32,709 bases of DNA from DATAAM01 sp036260075 (GTDB lineage Bacteria > Actinomycetota > Acidimicrobiia > Acidimicrobiales > JAHWLA01): contig DATAAM010000123.1 in assembly GCA_036260075.1 (NCBI GenBank), positions 1-32,709 of the forward strand, read 5' to 3'. Shown in pieces: positions 24,760 through 31,920 of this stretch. Position numbers and translations under genes: made by a program. Within the stretch, counting starts at the first letter, position 1. Each line of letters begins with the position of its first letter. The notes under the pieces are model-generated. The model did no database searches and had not been told where the DNA came from. It was given only the letters and a program-made list of their open reading frames with translations.

Positions 24760-24813
24760 TATGGTGGACACACCACGCACTGCCCTCGGGCAGCACCAAG
24801 CGAGGGGTACGGA
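24760..24813 (+). promoter_or_regulatory. Candidate promoter elements of the sigma factor gene
   Basis: TATGGT (24760-24765, preceded by CGG) fits a -10 element giving a leader of about 48 nt with GAGGGG before the GTG. A second hexamer TACGGA (24808-24813) lies exactly 6 nt before the GTG at 24820 and would give a leaderless message. Both may be used. Confidence 0.35.
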
Positions 24814-24819
24814 TCGAAC

Positions 24820-25758
24820 GTGCCGAAGGAGCGAGTCGAGCGGGACGAAGAGGACCTCGTCCGCCTCTACCTCACGGACATCGGGCAGTACCCCCTGCTC
24901 ACCAAGGACGACGAGGTGCGGCTGGCGCAGGCCATCGAAGAGGGCTCCCGCGCTCGGACCGAGCTCGACAAGAAGGGCAAGGACCTCGCCGCCTCCCGCC
25001 GGCGCGAGCTGCGCAAGGTGGTGCAGCACGGCGACGACGCCCAGCGCACGTTCGTCCAGTCCAACCTCCGGCTGGTGGTCTCCATCGCGAAGAAGTACCA
25101 GGCTTCCGGACTGCCGCTGCTCGACCTCATCCAGGAGGGCAACCTCGGGCTCATGCACGCCGTCGAGAAGTTCGACTGGCGCAAGGGGTTCAAGTTCTCG
25201 ACCTATGCAACCTGGTGGATCCGCCAGGCCATCACCCGCGGCATCGCCAACACCGGCCGCACCATCCGGCTGCCCGTGCACGCGGGCGACACCCTCGCCC
25301 GGCTCCAGAAGGCCAGGGCCCGGCTGGAGCTGAAGCTGGGCCGGCCGGCCACGCTGTCCGAGCTCTCCACGGAGGTGGAGATGCCGGAGGACAAGGTCAC
25401 CGAGGCGCTGCGCTTCGCCGCCGAGCCGCTCTCGTTGTCGGAGCCGCTCAGGGAGGACGGCGACGCCGAGCTGGGCGACGTGGTCGAGGATCGCTCGGCC
25501 GAGTCGCCCTTCGAGGTGGCGGCCACCGCGCTGCTGCCGGAAGAGATCGCCCGCCTGCTCGGGCCCCTCGACGAGCGCGAACGCGAGATCCTTCGGCTTC
25601 GCTTCGGCCTCGACCGCGGCGAGCCCCGCACGCTCGAGGAGGTGGGGGAGCACTTCAACCTCACCCGCGAGCGCATCCGCCAGATCGAGGCGCGGGCCAT
25701 GTCGAAGCTGCGCCACCCCTCCAGCGACACCGGCGCCCGCGACCTCCTCACCGTCTGA
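24820..25758 (+). CDS. Group 2 (non-essential type) sigma-70 family factor
   Basis: This 312-residue sigma factor lacks the long region 1.1. Region 1.2 is DLVRLYLTDIGQYPLLT. Region 2 has NLRLVVSIAKKYQASGLPLLDLIQEGN, the -10-reading helix KFSTYATWWIRQAITRGIAN and RTIRLPVH. Region 3 follows, and region 4 has ILRLRFGLDRGEPRTLEEVGEHFNLTRERIRQIEARAMSKLRHP. This is the SigB/HrdB-like primary-type core, so it should read promoters much like the housekeeping factor. The short length suggests an alternative or stationary-phase role (group 2). A short insert DKKGKDLAASRRRELRKVVQ between regions 1.2 and 2.1 is common in actinobacteria. The GTG is the start of the conserved N-terminus. It precedes hemB in the same direction, 43 nt away. 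Confidence 0.9.
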   Translation: MPKERVERDEEDLVRLYLTDIGQYPLLTKDDEVRLAQAIEEGSRARTELDKKGKDLAASRRRELRKVVQHGDDAQRTFVQSNLRLVVSIAKKYQASGLPLLDLIQEGNLGLMHAVEKFDWRKGFKFSTYATWWIRQAITRGIANTGRTIRLPVHAGDTLARLQKARARLELKLGRPATLSELSTEVEMPEDKVTEALRFAAEPLSLSEPLREDGDAELGDVVEDRSAESPFEVAATALLPEEIARLLGPLDEREREILRLRFGLDRGEPRTLEEVGEHFNLTRERIRQIEARAMSKLRHPSSDTGARDLLTV

Positions 25759-25801
25759 GCACAGCCCTCCTTTCGTTCTTCCGTCTTTTCGTTCTGGTGG
25801 G

Positions 25802-26785
25802 GTGACGTTCCCCGCCCGCCGCCTCCGCCGCCTGCGCCGCACCCCCGCCATGCGCCGCCTGGTGGCCGAGTCCCGCATCGCCGTCGACGACCTGGTGGCC
25901 CCGCTGTTCGTGCGCGAGGGCATCGACGAGCCGCAGCCGATCGCCTCGCTGCCCGGCCACGCGCAGCACACCCGCGACTCGCTCCGCAAGGAGGCGCGCG
26001 AGCTGGTGGAGCTGGGCATCCCGGCTGTGATCCTGTTCGGCGTCCCCGCCCGCAAGGACGCACAGGGCTCCGAAGCCTGGAACCCCGACGGCATCTCGCA
26101 GGTGGCTCTGCGCGACCTGCGAGACGAGGTGGGCGATCGGCTCGTGGTCATGGCCGACCTGTGCCTCGACGAGTACACCGATCACGGGCACTGCGGCGTC
26201 CTCGACGCGACCGGGCAGCCCGACAACGACGCCACGCTCGAGCTCTACGGCCGCATCGCAGTCGCGCAAGCGGAGGCGGGTGCCGACGTGGTCGCGCCCA
26301 GCGGGATGATGGACGGGCAGGTGGCCGCCATCCGCGCCGCGCTCGACGGGAGCGGCCTCGACGCCACGGCGATCCTGGCCTACGCGGCGAAGTACGCCTC
26401 GGCCCACTACGGGCCGTTCCGCGACGCAGTGGGCGTGAGCATCGCCGACGGCGGCGACCGCAAGGGCTACCAGCAGGACGTCCGCAACCGTCGCGACGCG
26501 CTGCTCGAGGTGGCCGAGGACATCGACGAGGGCGCCGACATGATCATGGTCAAGCCCGCCCTCGCCTACCTCGACGTCATCGCCGCCGTGCGAGCGATCA
26601 CGCAGTTGCCGGTGGCGGCCTACAACGTGAGCGGCGAGTACGCCATGGTCAAGGCAGCGGCCGAGCGGGGGTGGATCGACGGGCACGAGGTCGCCGTCGA
26701 ACACGTCACCGCCATCAAGCGAGCGGGCGCCGACATCGTGCTCACGTACTTCGCCCGCGAGCTGGCCGAGTCGCTGCATGGATAA
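25802..26785 (+). CDS. hemB: Delta-aminolevulinic acid dehydratase (porphobilinogen synthase)
   Basis: This is a 327-residue enzyme that condenses two 5-aminolevulinate molecules to porphobilinogen, the second common step of heme synthesis. The catalytic lysines are in YAAKYASAHYGPFRDA and DMIMVKPALAYLD. The metal-binding loop reads DLCLDEYTDHGHCG: the first and third cysteines of the zinc site are present and the middle one is Asp, as in some bacterial enzymes. A conserved PVAAYNVSGEYAM segment is intact. The GTG at 25802 matches the usual N-terminus (FPARRLRRLRRTPAMRRLV). The 43-nt spacer before it contains two copies of TTTCGTTCT (25771 and 25787) in a pyrimidine tract. The stop overlaps hemL by 8 nt. 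Confidence 0.96.
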   Translation: MTFPARRLRRLRRTPAMRRLVAESRIAVDDLVAPLFVREGIDEPQPIASLPGHAQHTRDSLRKEARELVELGIPAVILFGVPARKDAQGSEAWNPDGISQVALRDLRDEVGDRLVVMADLCLDEYTDHGHCGVLDATGQPDNDATLELYGRIAVAQAEAGADVVAPSGMMDGQVAAIRAALDGSGLDATAILAYAAKYASAHYGPFRDAVGVSIADGGDRKGYQQDVRNRRDALLEVAEDIDEGADMIMVKPALAYLDVIAAVRAITQLPVAAYNVSGEYAMVKAAAERGWIDGHEVAVEHVTAIKRAGADIVLTYFARELAESLHG

Positions 26786-28034
26786 CGAGGAGCTGTACAA
26801 GCGGGCGTCCGACGTGATCCCCGGCGGGGTGAACTCGCCGGTGCGCGCCTTCAAGTCGGTGGGCGGCACGCCGTACTTCGTGGCCCGATCCGAGGGGCAG
26901 TTCGTGTGGGACGTCGACGGTCGTCGGTACCTCGACTACGTCATGTCGTACGGGGCCGTCATCCTGGGCCACGCCCACCCCAAGGTCGTGGAGGCGGTGA
27001 CGAAGGCGGCGGCCGACGGGACGAGCTACGGCGCGCCAACCGAGCGCGAGGTGCTGCTGGCCGAGGCGATCCGCGACCGCGTGCCCGGCTGCGACATGGT
27101 GCGGTTGGTGTCGAGTGGCACGGAGGCGACCATGAGCGCCGTCCGCGTCGCTCGGGGGTTCACCGGCCGCAGCCGGATCGTCAAGTTCGCCGGTTGCTAT
27201 CACGGCCACAGCGACGCCTTGTTGGCGGCGGGCGGCAGTGGCGTGGCCACGCTCGGCCTGCCCGACTCGGCGGGCGTGCCGGAGAGCGCGGTCGCCCAGA
27301 CGGTCGTGGTGCCGTACAGCGTCGTGCCGGAGCTCGACGTCGACATCGCCTGTGTGATCGTGGAGCCAGTAGCCGCCAACATGGGCCTCGTCCCGCCCGC
27401 GCCCGGCTTCCTCGAAGGCCTGCGGGCCGAGTGCGACCGGGTGGGCGCGCTGCTCGTCTTCGACGAGGTGATCACGGGCTTCCGCCTCGGCGTCGGTGGT
27501 GCCGCCGAGGTGTTCGGCGTGCGCCCCGACCTCTGGACGTTCGGGAAGGTGATCGGCGGCGGGCTGCCGATGGCGGCCTTCGGCGGACGCCGCGACGTGA
27601 TGGAGGTGCTGGCGCCCATCGGCCCCGTCTACCAGGCGGGCACGCTCTCGGGTAACCCGTTGGCCACGGCCGCGGGGCTGGCCGTGCTCGACCTGCTCGA
27701 CGAGGCCGCGTACACGATGCTCCGGGGCCGGGCCGCCGAGCTGGCCGCCGTGCTGGACGACGTGCTCACCGAGGCGGGCCACGCCGTGCAGGTGCCGGTG
27801 GTGGGCCCGCTCGTCGGGCTGTTCTTCTCCGAGACGCCGATCACGGACTACGACGAGGCCAAGGCGTCGTGCGGCAACGGGAGGTACGCCGCCTTCTTCC
27901 GGGCCATGCTCGACCGCGGCGTGGCGTTGGCGCCGGGACCGTACGAGGCGATGTTCCCGAGCCTGGCCCACACCTGGCCCGACATCGAGCGCACCGCCGA
28001 CCTGGCCCGCGCCGCCGCCACCACCTTCCCCTGA
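26778..28034 (+). CDS. hemL: Glutamate-1-semialdehyde 2,1-aminomutase
   Basis: This is a 418-residue PLP enzyme that turns glutamate-1-semialdehyde into 5-aminolevulinate in the C5 pathway, so its product is the HemB substrate. Landmarks are IPGGVNSPVRAFKSVGGTPYF, GAVILGHAHPKV, VSSGTEATMSAVRVARG, CYHGHSDALL, LLVFDEVITGFR and the PLP lysine in WTFGKVIGGGLPMAAFGG. The ATG lies inside the last codons of hemB, an 8-nt overlap, so the two are co-transcribed and coupled. The C5 pathway starts from glutamyl-tRNA; gtrR/hemA is not in this window. A TTTTCTCCGC palindrome starts 16 nt after the stop. Confidence 0.96.
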   Translation: MDNEELYKRASDVIPGGVNSPVRAFKSVGGTPYFVARSEGQFVWDVDGRRYLDYVMSYGAVILGHAHPKVVEAVTKAAADGTSYGAPTEREVLLAEAIRDRVPGCDMVRLVSSGTEATMSAVRVARGFTGRSRIVKFAGCYHGHSDALLAAGGSGVATLGLPDSAGVPESAVAQTVVVPYSVVPELDVDIACVIVEPVAANMGLVPPAPGFLEGLRAECDRVGALLVFDEVITGFRLGVGGAAEVFGVRPDLWTFGKVIGGGLPMAAFGGRRDVMEVLAPIGPVYQAGTLSGNPLATAAGLAVLDLLDEAAYTMLRGRAAELAAVLDDVLTEAGHAVQVPVVGPLVGLFFSETPITDYDEAKASCGNGRYAAFFRAMLDRGVALAPGPYEAMFPSLAHTWPDIERTADLARAAATTFP

Positions 28035-28049
28035 CCCCCCAAGAGCGCT

Positions 28050-28095
28050 TTTTCTCCGCAAATACGGGCCTCCAGGCCCGTATTTGCGGAGAAAA
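28050..28095. repeat. Perfect 22-bp palindrome, copy 2 of a two-member family
   Basis: Arms 28050-28071 and 28074-28095 pair perfectly around a 2-nt loop (CC). The outer TTTTCTCCGCAAAT and the inner CGGGC match the copy at 5420-5469. Where the arms differ between copies (C to A), the opposite arm changes to match (G to T). Like copy 1 it lies between the 3' ends of two convergent genes. Confidence 0.85.
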
Positions 28096-28108
28096 CGACG
28101 GCGGACGG

Positions 28109-29347
28109 TCAGGGGGCGCGGCGGGCGATGGCGGCGACGGCCCGGTAGGCGGCCTCGGCGGCGCCCAGCTCGTCGGGGCGGAGCAGGTTGGCCATGATCC
28201 GCAGCACCCACTCCATGAGCGTGCGCGACCGCATGCCGGTGGAGACGAGGAGCTTCATGAGCTCGGGGCGGCCGATGATGCGGACGAAGGCCCGCGCCAC
28301 CTTGTAGTAGAGCGCGTACTCCTCCTGGAGCCGCCGCTCGTAGCCCTGCAAAGCCAGGCCGTTGCCGGTGCGCAGCGCCTCCGACAGGGACTCGGCCGCC
28401 ATCCGCCCCGTCTCGTACGCGTAGGCGATGCCTTCCCCGTTGAACGGGTTGACGGCGCCCGCGGCGTCACCGGTGACGAGGAAGGTCGGCCCTGCGTGCG
28501 GCCCCACCGACAGGGCCATCGGCAGCCGCCCTCCGGTGGCAGGCCCGCACGAGGTCTCCGGCCGGATGTCCCACGACTCGGGCGCCTGGGCCACGAAGGC
28601 GTCCATCAGGTGCGAGGTGTTCACCGACTTCCACTGGTTGAACGTCGACAGCAGCCCGACGCCCACGTTCACCCGCCCGTCGCCCACCGGGAAGATCCAG
28701 CCGTAGCCCGGCAGCACCGCCCCGCTGCGGTCGTGGATGTCGAGGTGGCTCTCGATCCACGGCTCGTCGTGGCGGGGCGAGTCGTAGTACCCCCGGATGG
28801 CCATGCCCAGCGGGTAGTCACGGTTGCGGGTGGTGCCCAGGACCCGGCCGAACCGCGAGTTGGCGCCGTCGGCCACCACCGTGAAGCGAGCACGCACCTC
28901 TTCCACCGCGCCGGTGTCCTTCCGCTTCACCGCCGCCCCACGCAGCAGGCCGGCCTCCGTCAGCGGCGCCACCGCCTCGGCCTCCTGCCACAGCGTGGCG
29001 CCCGCCTTCACCGCTTGCTCGGCCACCATGTGGTCGAGGTCCTTGCGGGTGACGACGTAGCCGTACGACGGGAAGTCGGGGTGCGACGGCCAGCGCAGCT
29101 CCAGCGTGCGCCCGAAGGCGATCGAGCGCAGGCCCTCGAAGCGGTGGTGCTCGGCCAGCTTGTCGCCCAGGCCGATGTCCTCCAGCTGCTTCACCGAGCG
29201 CGGGGTGAGGCCGTCGCCGCACGTCTTCTCGCGGGGGTACCGCTTCTTCTCGACGAGCAGGACGTCGTGGCCCGCTTCCGCCAGCCAGTACGCGCATGCC
29301 GCCCCGGACGGGCCGCCGCCCACCACGAGCACGTCGTGGTGGCGCAA
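28109..29347 (-). CDS. Geranylgeranyl reductase family FAD-dependent oxidoreductase
   Basis: This 412-residue flavoprotein has an N-terminal Rossmann FAD motif (DVLVVGGGPSGAACAYWLAEAGHDVLLVEK), then REKTCGDGLTPRS, a second FAD motif (FLVTGDAAGAVNPFNGEGIAYAYETGRMAAE) and a helical C-terminus. The family includes enzymes that saturate isoprenoid chains such as those of menaquinone or archaeal lipids. Acting on menaquinone beside the bc complex is attractive but inferred. The start is a TTG at 29347, with AGGAG 9 nt upstream, lying just 3 nt after the stop of the cytochrome c gene. No better ATG or GTG exists before the Rossmann strand. It is co-transcribed with the cytochrome c. Confidence 0.88.
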   Translation of the reverse strand: MRHHDVLVVGGGPSGAACAYWLAEAGHDVLLVEKKRYPREKTCGDGLTPRSVKQLEDIGLGDKLAEHHRFEGLRSIAFGRTLELRWPSHPDFPSYGYVVTRKDLDHMVAEQAVKAGATLWQEAEAVAPLTEAGLLRGAAVKRKDTGAVEEVRARFTVVADGANSRFGRVLGTTRNRDYPLGMAIRGYYDSPRHDEPWIESHLDIHDRSGAVLPGYGWIFPVGDGRVNVGVGLLSTFNQWKSVNTSHLMDAFVAQAPESWDIRPETSCGPATGGRLPMALSVGPHAGPTFLVTGDAAGAVNPFNGEGIAYAYETGRMAAESLSEALRTGNGLALQGYERRLQEEYALYYKVARAFVRIIGRPELMKLLVSTGMRSRTLMEWVLRIMANLLRPDELGAAEAAYRAVAAIARRAP

Positions 29348-29350
29348 GGG

Positions 29351-29995
29351 TTAGAGCTCCTCGCGCTCGTACCGGACGACGGCTTCGATCTCCGCCTCGG
29401 AGAGCTGGCCGGCGAAGCCCGGCATGCCGCCCCGTGACATGCGCTGGCCGCCGGGCCGCCCCGGGTCGCCGTAGGGCTGGGGCGCGGCGGGCGTGCCGAT
29501 GGAACCGGTCTTCACCCACTCGATGTGGGCGGCGGCGTCGGGGAAGGTGAGCTCGACCGCGTCGTCGGCCAGCGCCGGGCCCACGGCACCCTCGCCGTTG
29601 TCGCCGTGGCAGGCGCTGCACCCGGCGGTCCGGTAGACGCGGGCGCCGACCTGGGCCGGGCTCTCCTCCTCGTGGGCGCCCCGCTCGCCGAACGCCCCGG
29701 CGTAGAGGATCGCCCAGAACGGCAGGATCAGCAGCACGGGCGTGACCCACACGGGCACCCGGGTGCGACGCACGGCCTGCTCGGCCAGGTAGACGGGGGA
29801 GGGGGGCGCAGGCGCCTCGGGCACGGCGGGGGTGGCCGGGGCCGCCTCGACGGGCGCCGCCGTCGCCTCGACCGGGGCGGGCGCCGCCGTGGATTCCGCA
29901 GCCGGAGCGTCGCCCCCCTCGGGCGCGGCGCCGCCTGTCAACGCGGCCCGCCGTTCCTTCGCCCGGCGAAGGAGGTGCTCGGGAACCTCGACCAT
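29351..29995 (-). CDS. Membrane-anchored monoheme cytochrome c
   Basis: This is a 214-residue protein. It starts with a cytosolic segment that carries the motif VPEHLLRRAKERRAAL (residues 4-19). An Ala/Pro/Glu-rich stretch to about residue 90 follows, then one membrane helix (WVTPVLLILPFWAILYAGAF), and an outer heme domain with CSACHG and a probable Met ligand in GGMPGFAGQLSEAEIEAVVRYE. It would take electrons from the bc complex encoded on the other strand. The long N-terminal arm is unusual for a cytochrome c. The ATG at 29995 is chosen because the motif begins there; TAGAGT (30009-30004) lies 8 nt upstream. The TTG of the reductase gene follows 3 nt after the stop. Confidence 0.88.
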   Translation of the reverse strand: MVEVPEHLLRRAKERRAALTGGAAPEGGDAPAAESTAAPAPVEATAAPVEAAPATPAVPEAPAPPSPVYLAEQAVRRTRVPVWVTPVLLILPFWAILYAGAFGERGAHEEESPAQVGARVYRTAGCSACHGDNGEGAVGPALADDAVELTFPDAAAHIEWVKTGSIGTPAAPQPYGDPGRPGGQRMSRGGMPGFAGQLSEAEIEAVVRYEREEL

Positions 29996-30003
29996 GGCCG
30001 GCG

Positions 30004-30161
30004 ACTCTACGCGCCCCCCGCCGACCCCGGCCAAACCCCGATTCCCCCGCCGTTCCGGCGCCAGAACCGCAAGGGGTGGGCCGATGTGAACCGCCCCGAG
30101 ACAGCGTGCTAGACCTCGTGTCTGCTCGCCGGACGACCCCGTCCCGTCTGTCCGGTAGCAT
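30004..30161. promoter_or_regulatory. Divergent promoter region of cytochrome c and bc operons
   Basis: The spacer 29996-30208 is the longest without a gene. On the minus strand TAGAGT (30009-30004) fits a -10 for the cytochrome c gene. On the plus strand TAGCAT (30156-30161) fits a -10 for the bc operon and would give a leader of about 40 nt. No good -35 is seen for either, and no other element is clear. Confidence 0.4.
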
Positions 30162-30208
30162 GTGATCGGATTCACGAGCGCGAAGAGAAAGGTCAGGGAA
30201 CCGGTCGA

Positions 30209-30661
30209 GTGGTCGCCTTCATCGCATCGCTCATCATCACCGGTCTGATGGTTGCGGTGATCGTGGCCGTGGCCAAGCGGCGGCCCCCCGGCACCCCCCT
30301 CACCTGGGGCGAGGCGTTCGCCGCGGGCACGTTCGTGTTCGGCCTCCTCTTCATGCTCTACGGCGTCGTCCCCCATCAGTGGCTGGCCTGGGCCGACAAC
30401 GAGCTCGGCTGGCGCAGCGACTCCATCGGCATCCCCACCCCGTTCGGCCGCCTGTTCGAGAACGGCGTGTCGGTCGGCGGCCGGGGCCGCATCCTCGTCA
30501 CCGCCCAGGCGATCCGCGACGTCATCGCCGCCGGCATCTACATTGCGGGGCTCGCCCTCAACTTCTGGATGTGGCTGTGGTGGCAGAAGCGGGGGCGCCG
30601 GGCCGCCACACCCGAGATCGAGACGTCCGCCTACGGTCGGCCCCTCCTCAGGAAGACCTGA
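30209..30661 (+). CDS. Small membrane protein heading the cytochrome b operon, unknown function
   Basis: This 150-residue protein has three likely membrane segments (about residues 2-22, 34-54 and 106-127, the last very Trp-rich: LNFWMWLWWQKRGRR). A loop carries VVPHQWLAWADNELGWRSD, and the C-terminus is basic and soluble. No family is recognised. It is the first gene of an operon with ferredoxin and cytochrome b genes (3- and 10-nt gaps), so it is probably an accessory or structural subunit of the quinol-oxidising complex. The GTG at 30209 is preceded by AGGG about 10 nt upstream, which is a modest ribosome site. Confidence 0.75.
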   Translation: MVAFIASLIITGLMVAVIVAVAKRRPPGTPLTWGEAFAAGTFVFGLLFMLYGVVPHQWLAWADNELGWRSDSIGIPTPFGRLFENGVSVGGRGRILVTAQAIRDVIAAGIYIAGLALNFWMWLWWQKRGRRAATPEIETSAYGRPLLRKT

Positions 30662-30664
30662 CCG

Positions 30665-31078
30665 GTGGCCCGCAACGACGCCAACCCCCCCATGCCGGCG
30701 TTCCCCGGCGACTACGTGCTCGCCGAGATCGATCCCGACCAGCTCAGCAAGTCGGTCAAGCCCAAGCAGTTCCTCCACATCGACCAGTCCGAGTGCATCA
30801 TGTGCGAGGGCTGCGTCGACATCTGCCCGTGGAAGTGCATCCACATGCTGGCGGCCGACACGGTGGCCGAGGCCACCAACACCGAGCAGCCCGGCGTCGA
30901 CCCCGACGACCACGTGATCTTCGTGGTCGACGAGGACGTCTGCACCCGCTGCGGGCTCTGTGTCGATCGGTGCCCCACCGGCGTGATCATCATGGGCAAG
31001 GCGGGGGTCGCCGCCCGCGACGGCGACCAGCACCAGCGCGACAACAAGCACGGTTACTCCTACGGGATGCGGTTCTAA
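30665..31078 (+). CDS. Ferredoxin-like protein with two [4Fe-4S] sites
   Basis: This 137-residue protein has two cluster motifs: CIMCEGCVDICPWKC and CTRCGLCVDRCP. The first lacks the usual third-to-fourth spacing to Pro and has an extra Cys (PWKC). An N-terminal arm of about 40 residues and a charged C-terminal tail (RDGDQHQRDNKHGYSYGMRF) are longer than in simple bacterial ferredoxins. No signal peptide is present, so it should sit on the cytosolic side. It is tightly packed with the cytochrome b gene (10 nt). A role as an electron donor or acceptor for the complex is inferred from position. Start GTG at 30665. Confidence 0.9.
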   Translation: MARNDANPPMPAFPGDYVLAEIDPDQLSKSVKPKQFLHIDQSECIMCEGCVDICPWKCIHMLAADTVAEATNTEQPGVDPDDHVIFVVDEDVCTRCGLCVDRCPTGVIIMGKAGVAARDGDQHQRDNKHGYSYGMRF

Positions 31079-31088
31079 GGAGAGATCG

Positions 31089-31853
31089 GTGGCGAAGCGA
31101 CTCACGCTCCCGAAGCCCGGCGAGCTGATGGAGAACATGAAGGGGTCCCAGCTGTGGACCTCGATCTTCCGCCCTGGCTCGATCTTCCGGAAGGGCTACA
31201 CCGACAGCCCCCGCAACCGCTCCTACGTGGTCATGAACTCGGTGCTGTACCACCTGCACCCGGTGAAGGTGAAGCGGCACGCGGTGAAGGTCAGCTACAC
31301 GCTCTGCCTCGGCGGTCTCAGCTTCTTCCTCTTCATCATGCTGACCGTCACCGGCATCTTCCTGATGTTCTTCTACCGGCCCACCGCCGCCCAGGCGTGG
31401 AACGACATCAAGACGCTCCAGACCTCGGTGACCTTCGGCCTCCTCGTCAGGAACATGCACCGGTGGGCGGCCCACCTCATGGTGATCTCCGTGTTCCTGC
31501 ACATGGCCCGGGTCTTCTACCACGGGGCCTACAAGCCGCCCCGGGAGTTCAACTGGGTCATCGGCGTGATCCTGCTCACACTCACGCTGCTGCTCTCCTT
31601 CACCGGCTACCTGCTGCCGTGGGACCAGCTGGCGCTGTGGGCCGTCACCGTGGGCACCAACATGATGGGCTACACCCCGGTGTTCGGGCAGCAGGTGCGG
31701 TTCGTGCTGCTGGGCGGGGTGGAGATCGGCACCGACACCTTGCTCCGGTGGTACGTGCTCCACGTCCTCATGTTCCCGTTCGTCATCGTGATCTTCATGG
31801 CCGTGCACTTCTGGCGGGTCCGCAAGGACGGAGGAATCAGTGGGCCGCTGTAA
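31089..31853 (+). CDS. Cytochrome b, N-terminal b6-type subunit
   Basis: This 254-residue protein has four membrane helices. Helix B carries HRWAAHLMVISVFLH (His-x13-His) and helix D carries His-x14-His, the b6 spacing, in LHVLMFPFVIVIFMAVHFW. Other b6 landmarks are FTGYLLPWDQLALWAVTVGTN and the C-terminus RKDGGISGPL. C73 in YTLCLGG aligns with the Cys that covalently holds heme ci in cytochrome b6 and its Firmicutes relatives. The subunit-IV part is encoded by the gene at 31921, so cytochrome b is split, unlike the fused QcrB usual in actinobacteria. The GTG has GGAGA about 5 nt upstream. About 55 N-terminal residues precede the fold. No Rieske gene is visible in the window. Confidence 0.93.
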   Translation: MAKRLTLPKPGELMENMKGSQLWTSIFRPGSIFRKGYTDSPRNRSYVVMNSVLYHLHPVKVKRHAVKVSYTLCLGGLSFFLFIMLTVTGIFLMFFYRPTAAQAWNDIKTLQTSVTFGLLVRNMHRWAAHLMVISVFLHMARVFYHGAYKPPREFNWVIGVILLTLTLLLSFTGYLLPWDQLALWAVTVGTNMMGYTPVFGQQVRFVLLGGVEIGTDTLLRWYVLHVLMFPFVIVIFMAVHFWRVRKDGGISGPL

Positions 31854-31907
31854 TCGGATGATCGACCGCAGGCCTGGGTTCGACGGCGGCATCAGCGGGC
31901 CGCTGTA
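31833..31907 (+). repeat. Duplicated cytochrome b tail with a possible 22-codon ORF
   Basis: GGAATCAGTGGGCCGCTGTA (31833-31852, end of the cytochrome b gene) recurs as GGCATCAGCGGGCCGCTGTA (31888-31907), 18 of 20 identical. The two copies encode the same DGGISGPL-stop, and all differences are in third codon positions. The first copy also holds GGAGG followed 5 nt later by a GTG (31840) that opens a 22-codon frame ending in the second copy. Whether that frame is translated is unknown. Confidence 0.6.
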
Positions 31908-31920
31908 GGAGGAGGCAGAC

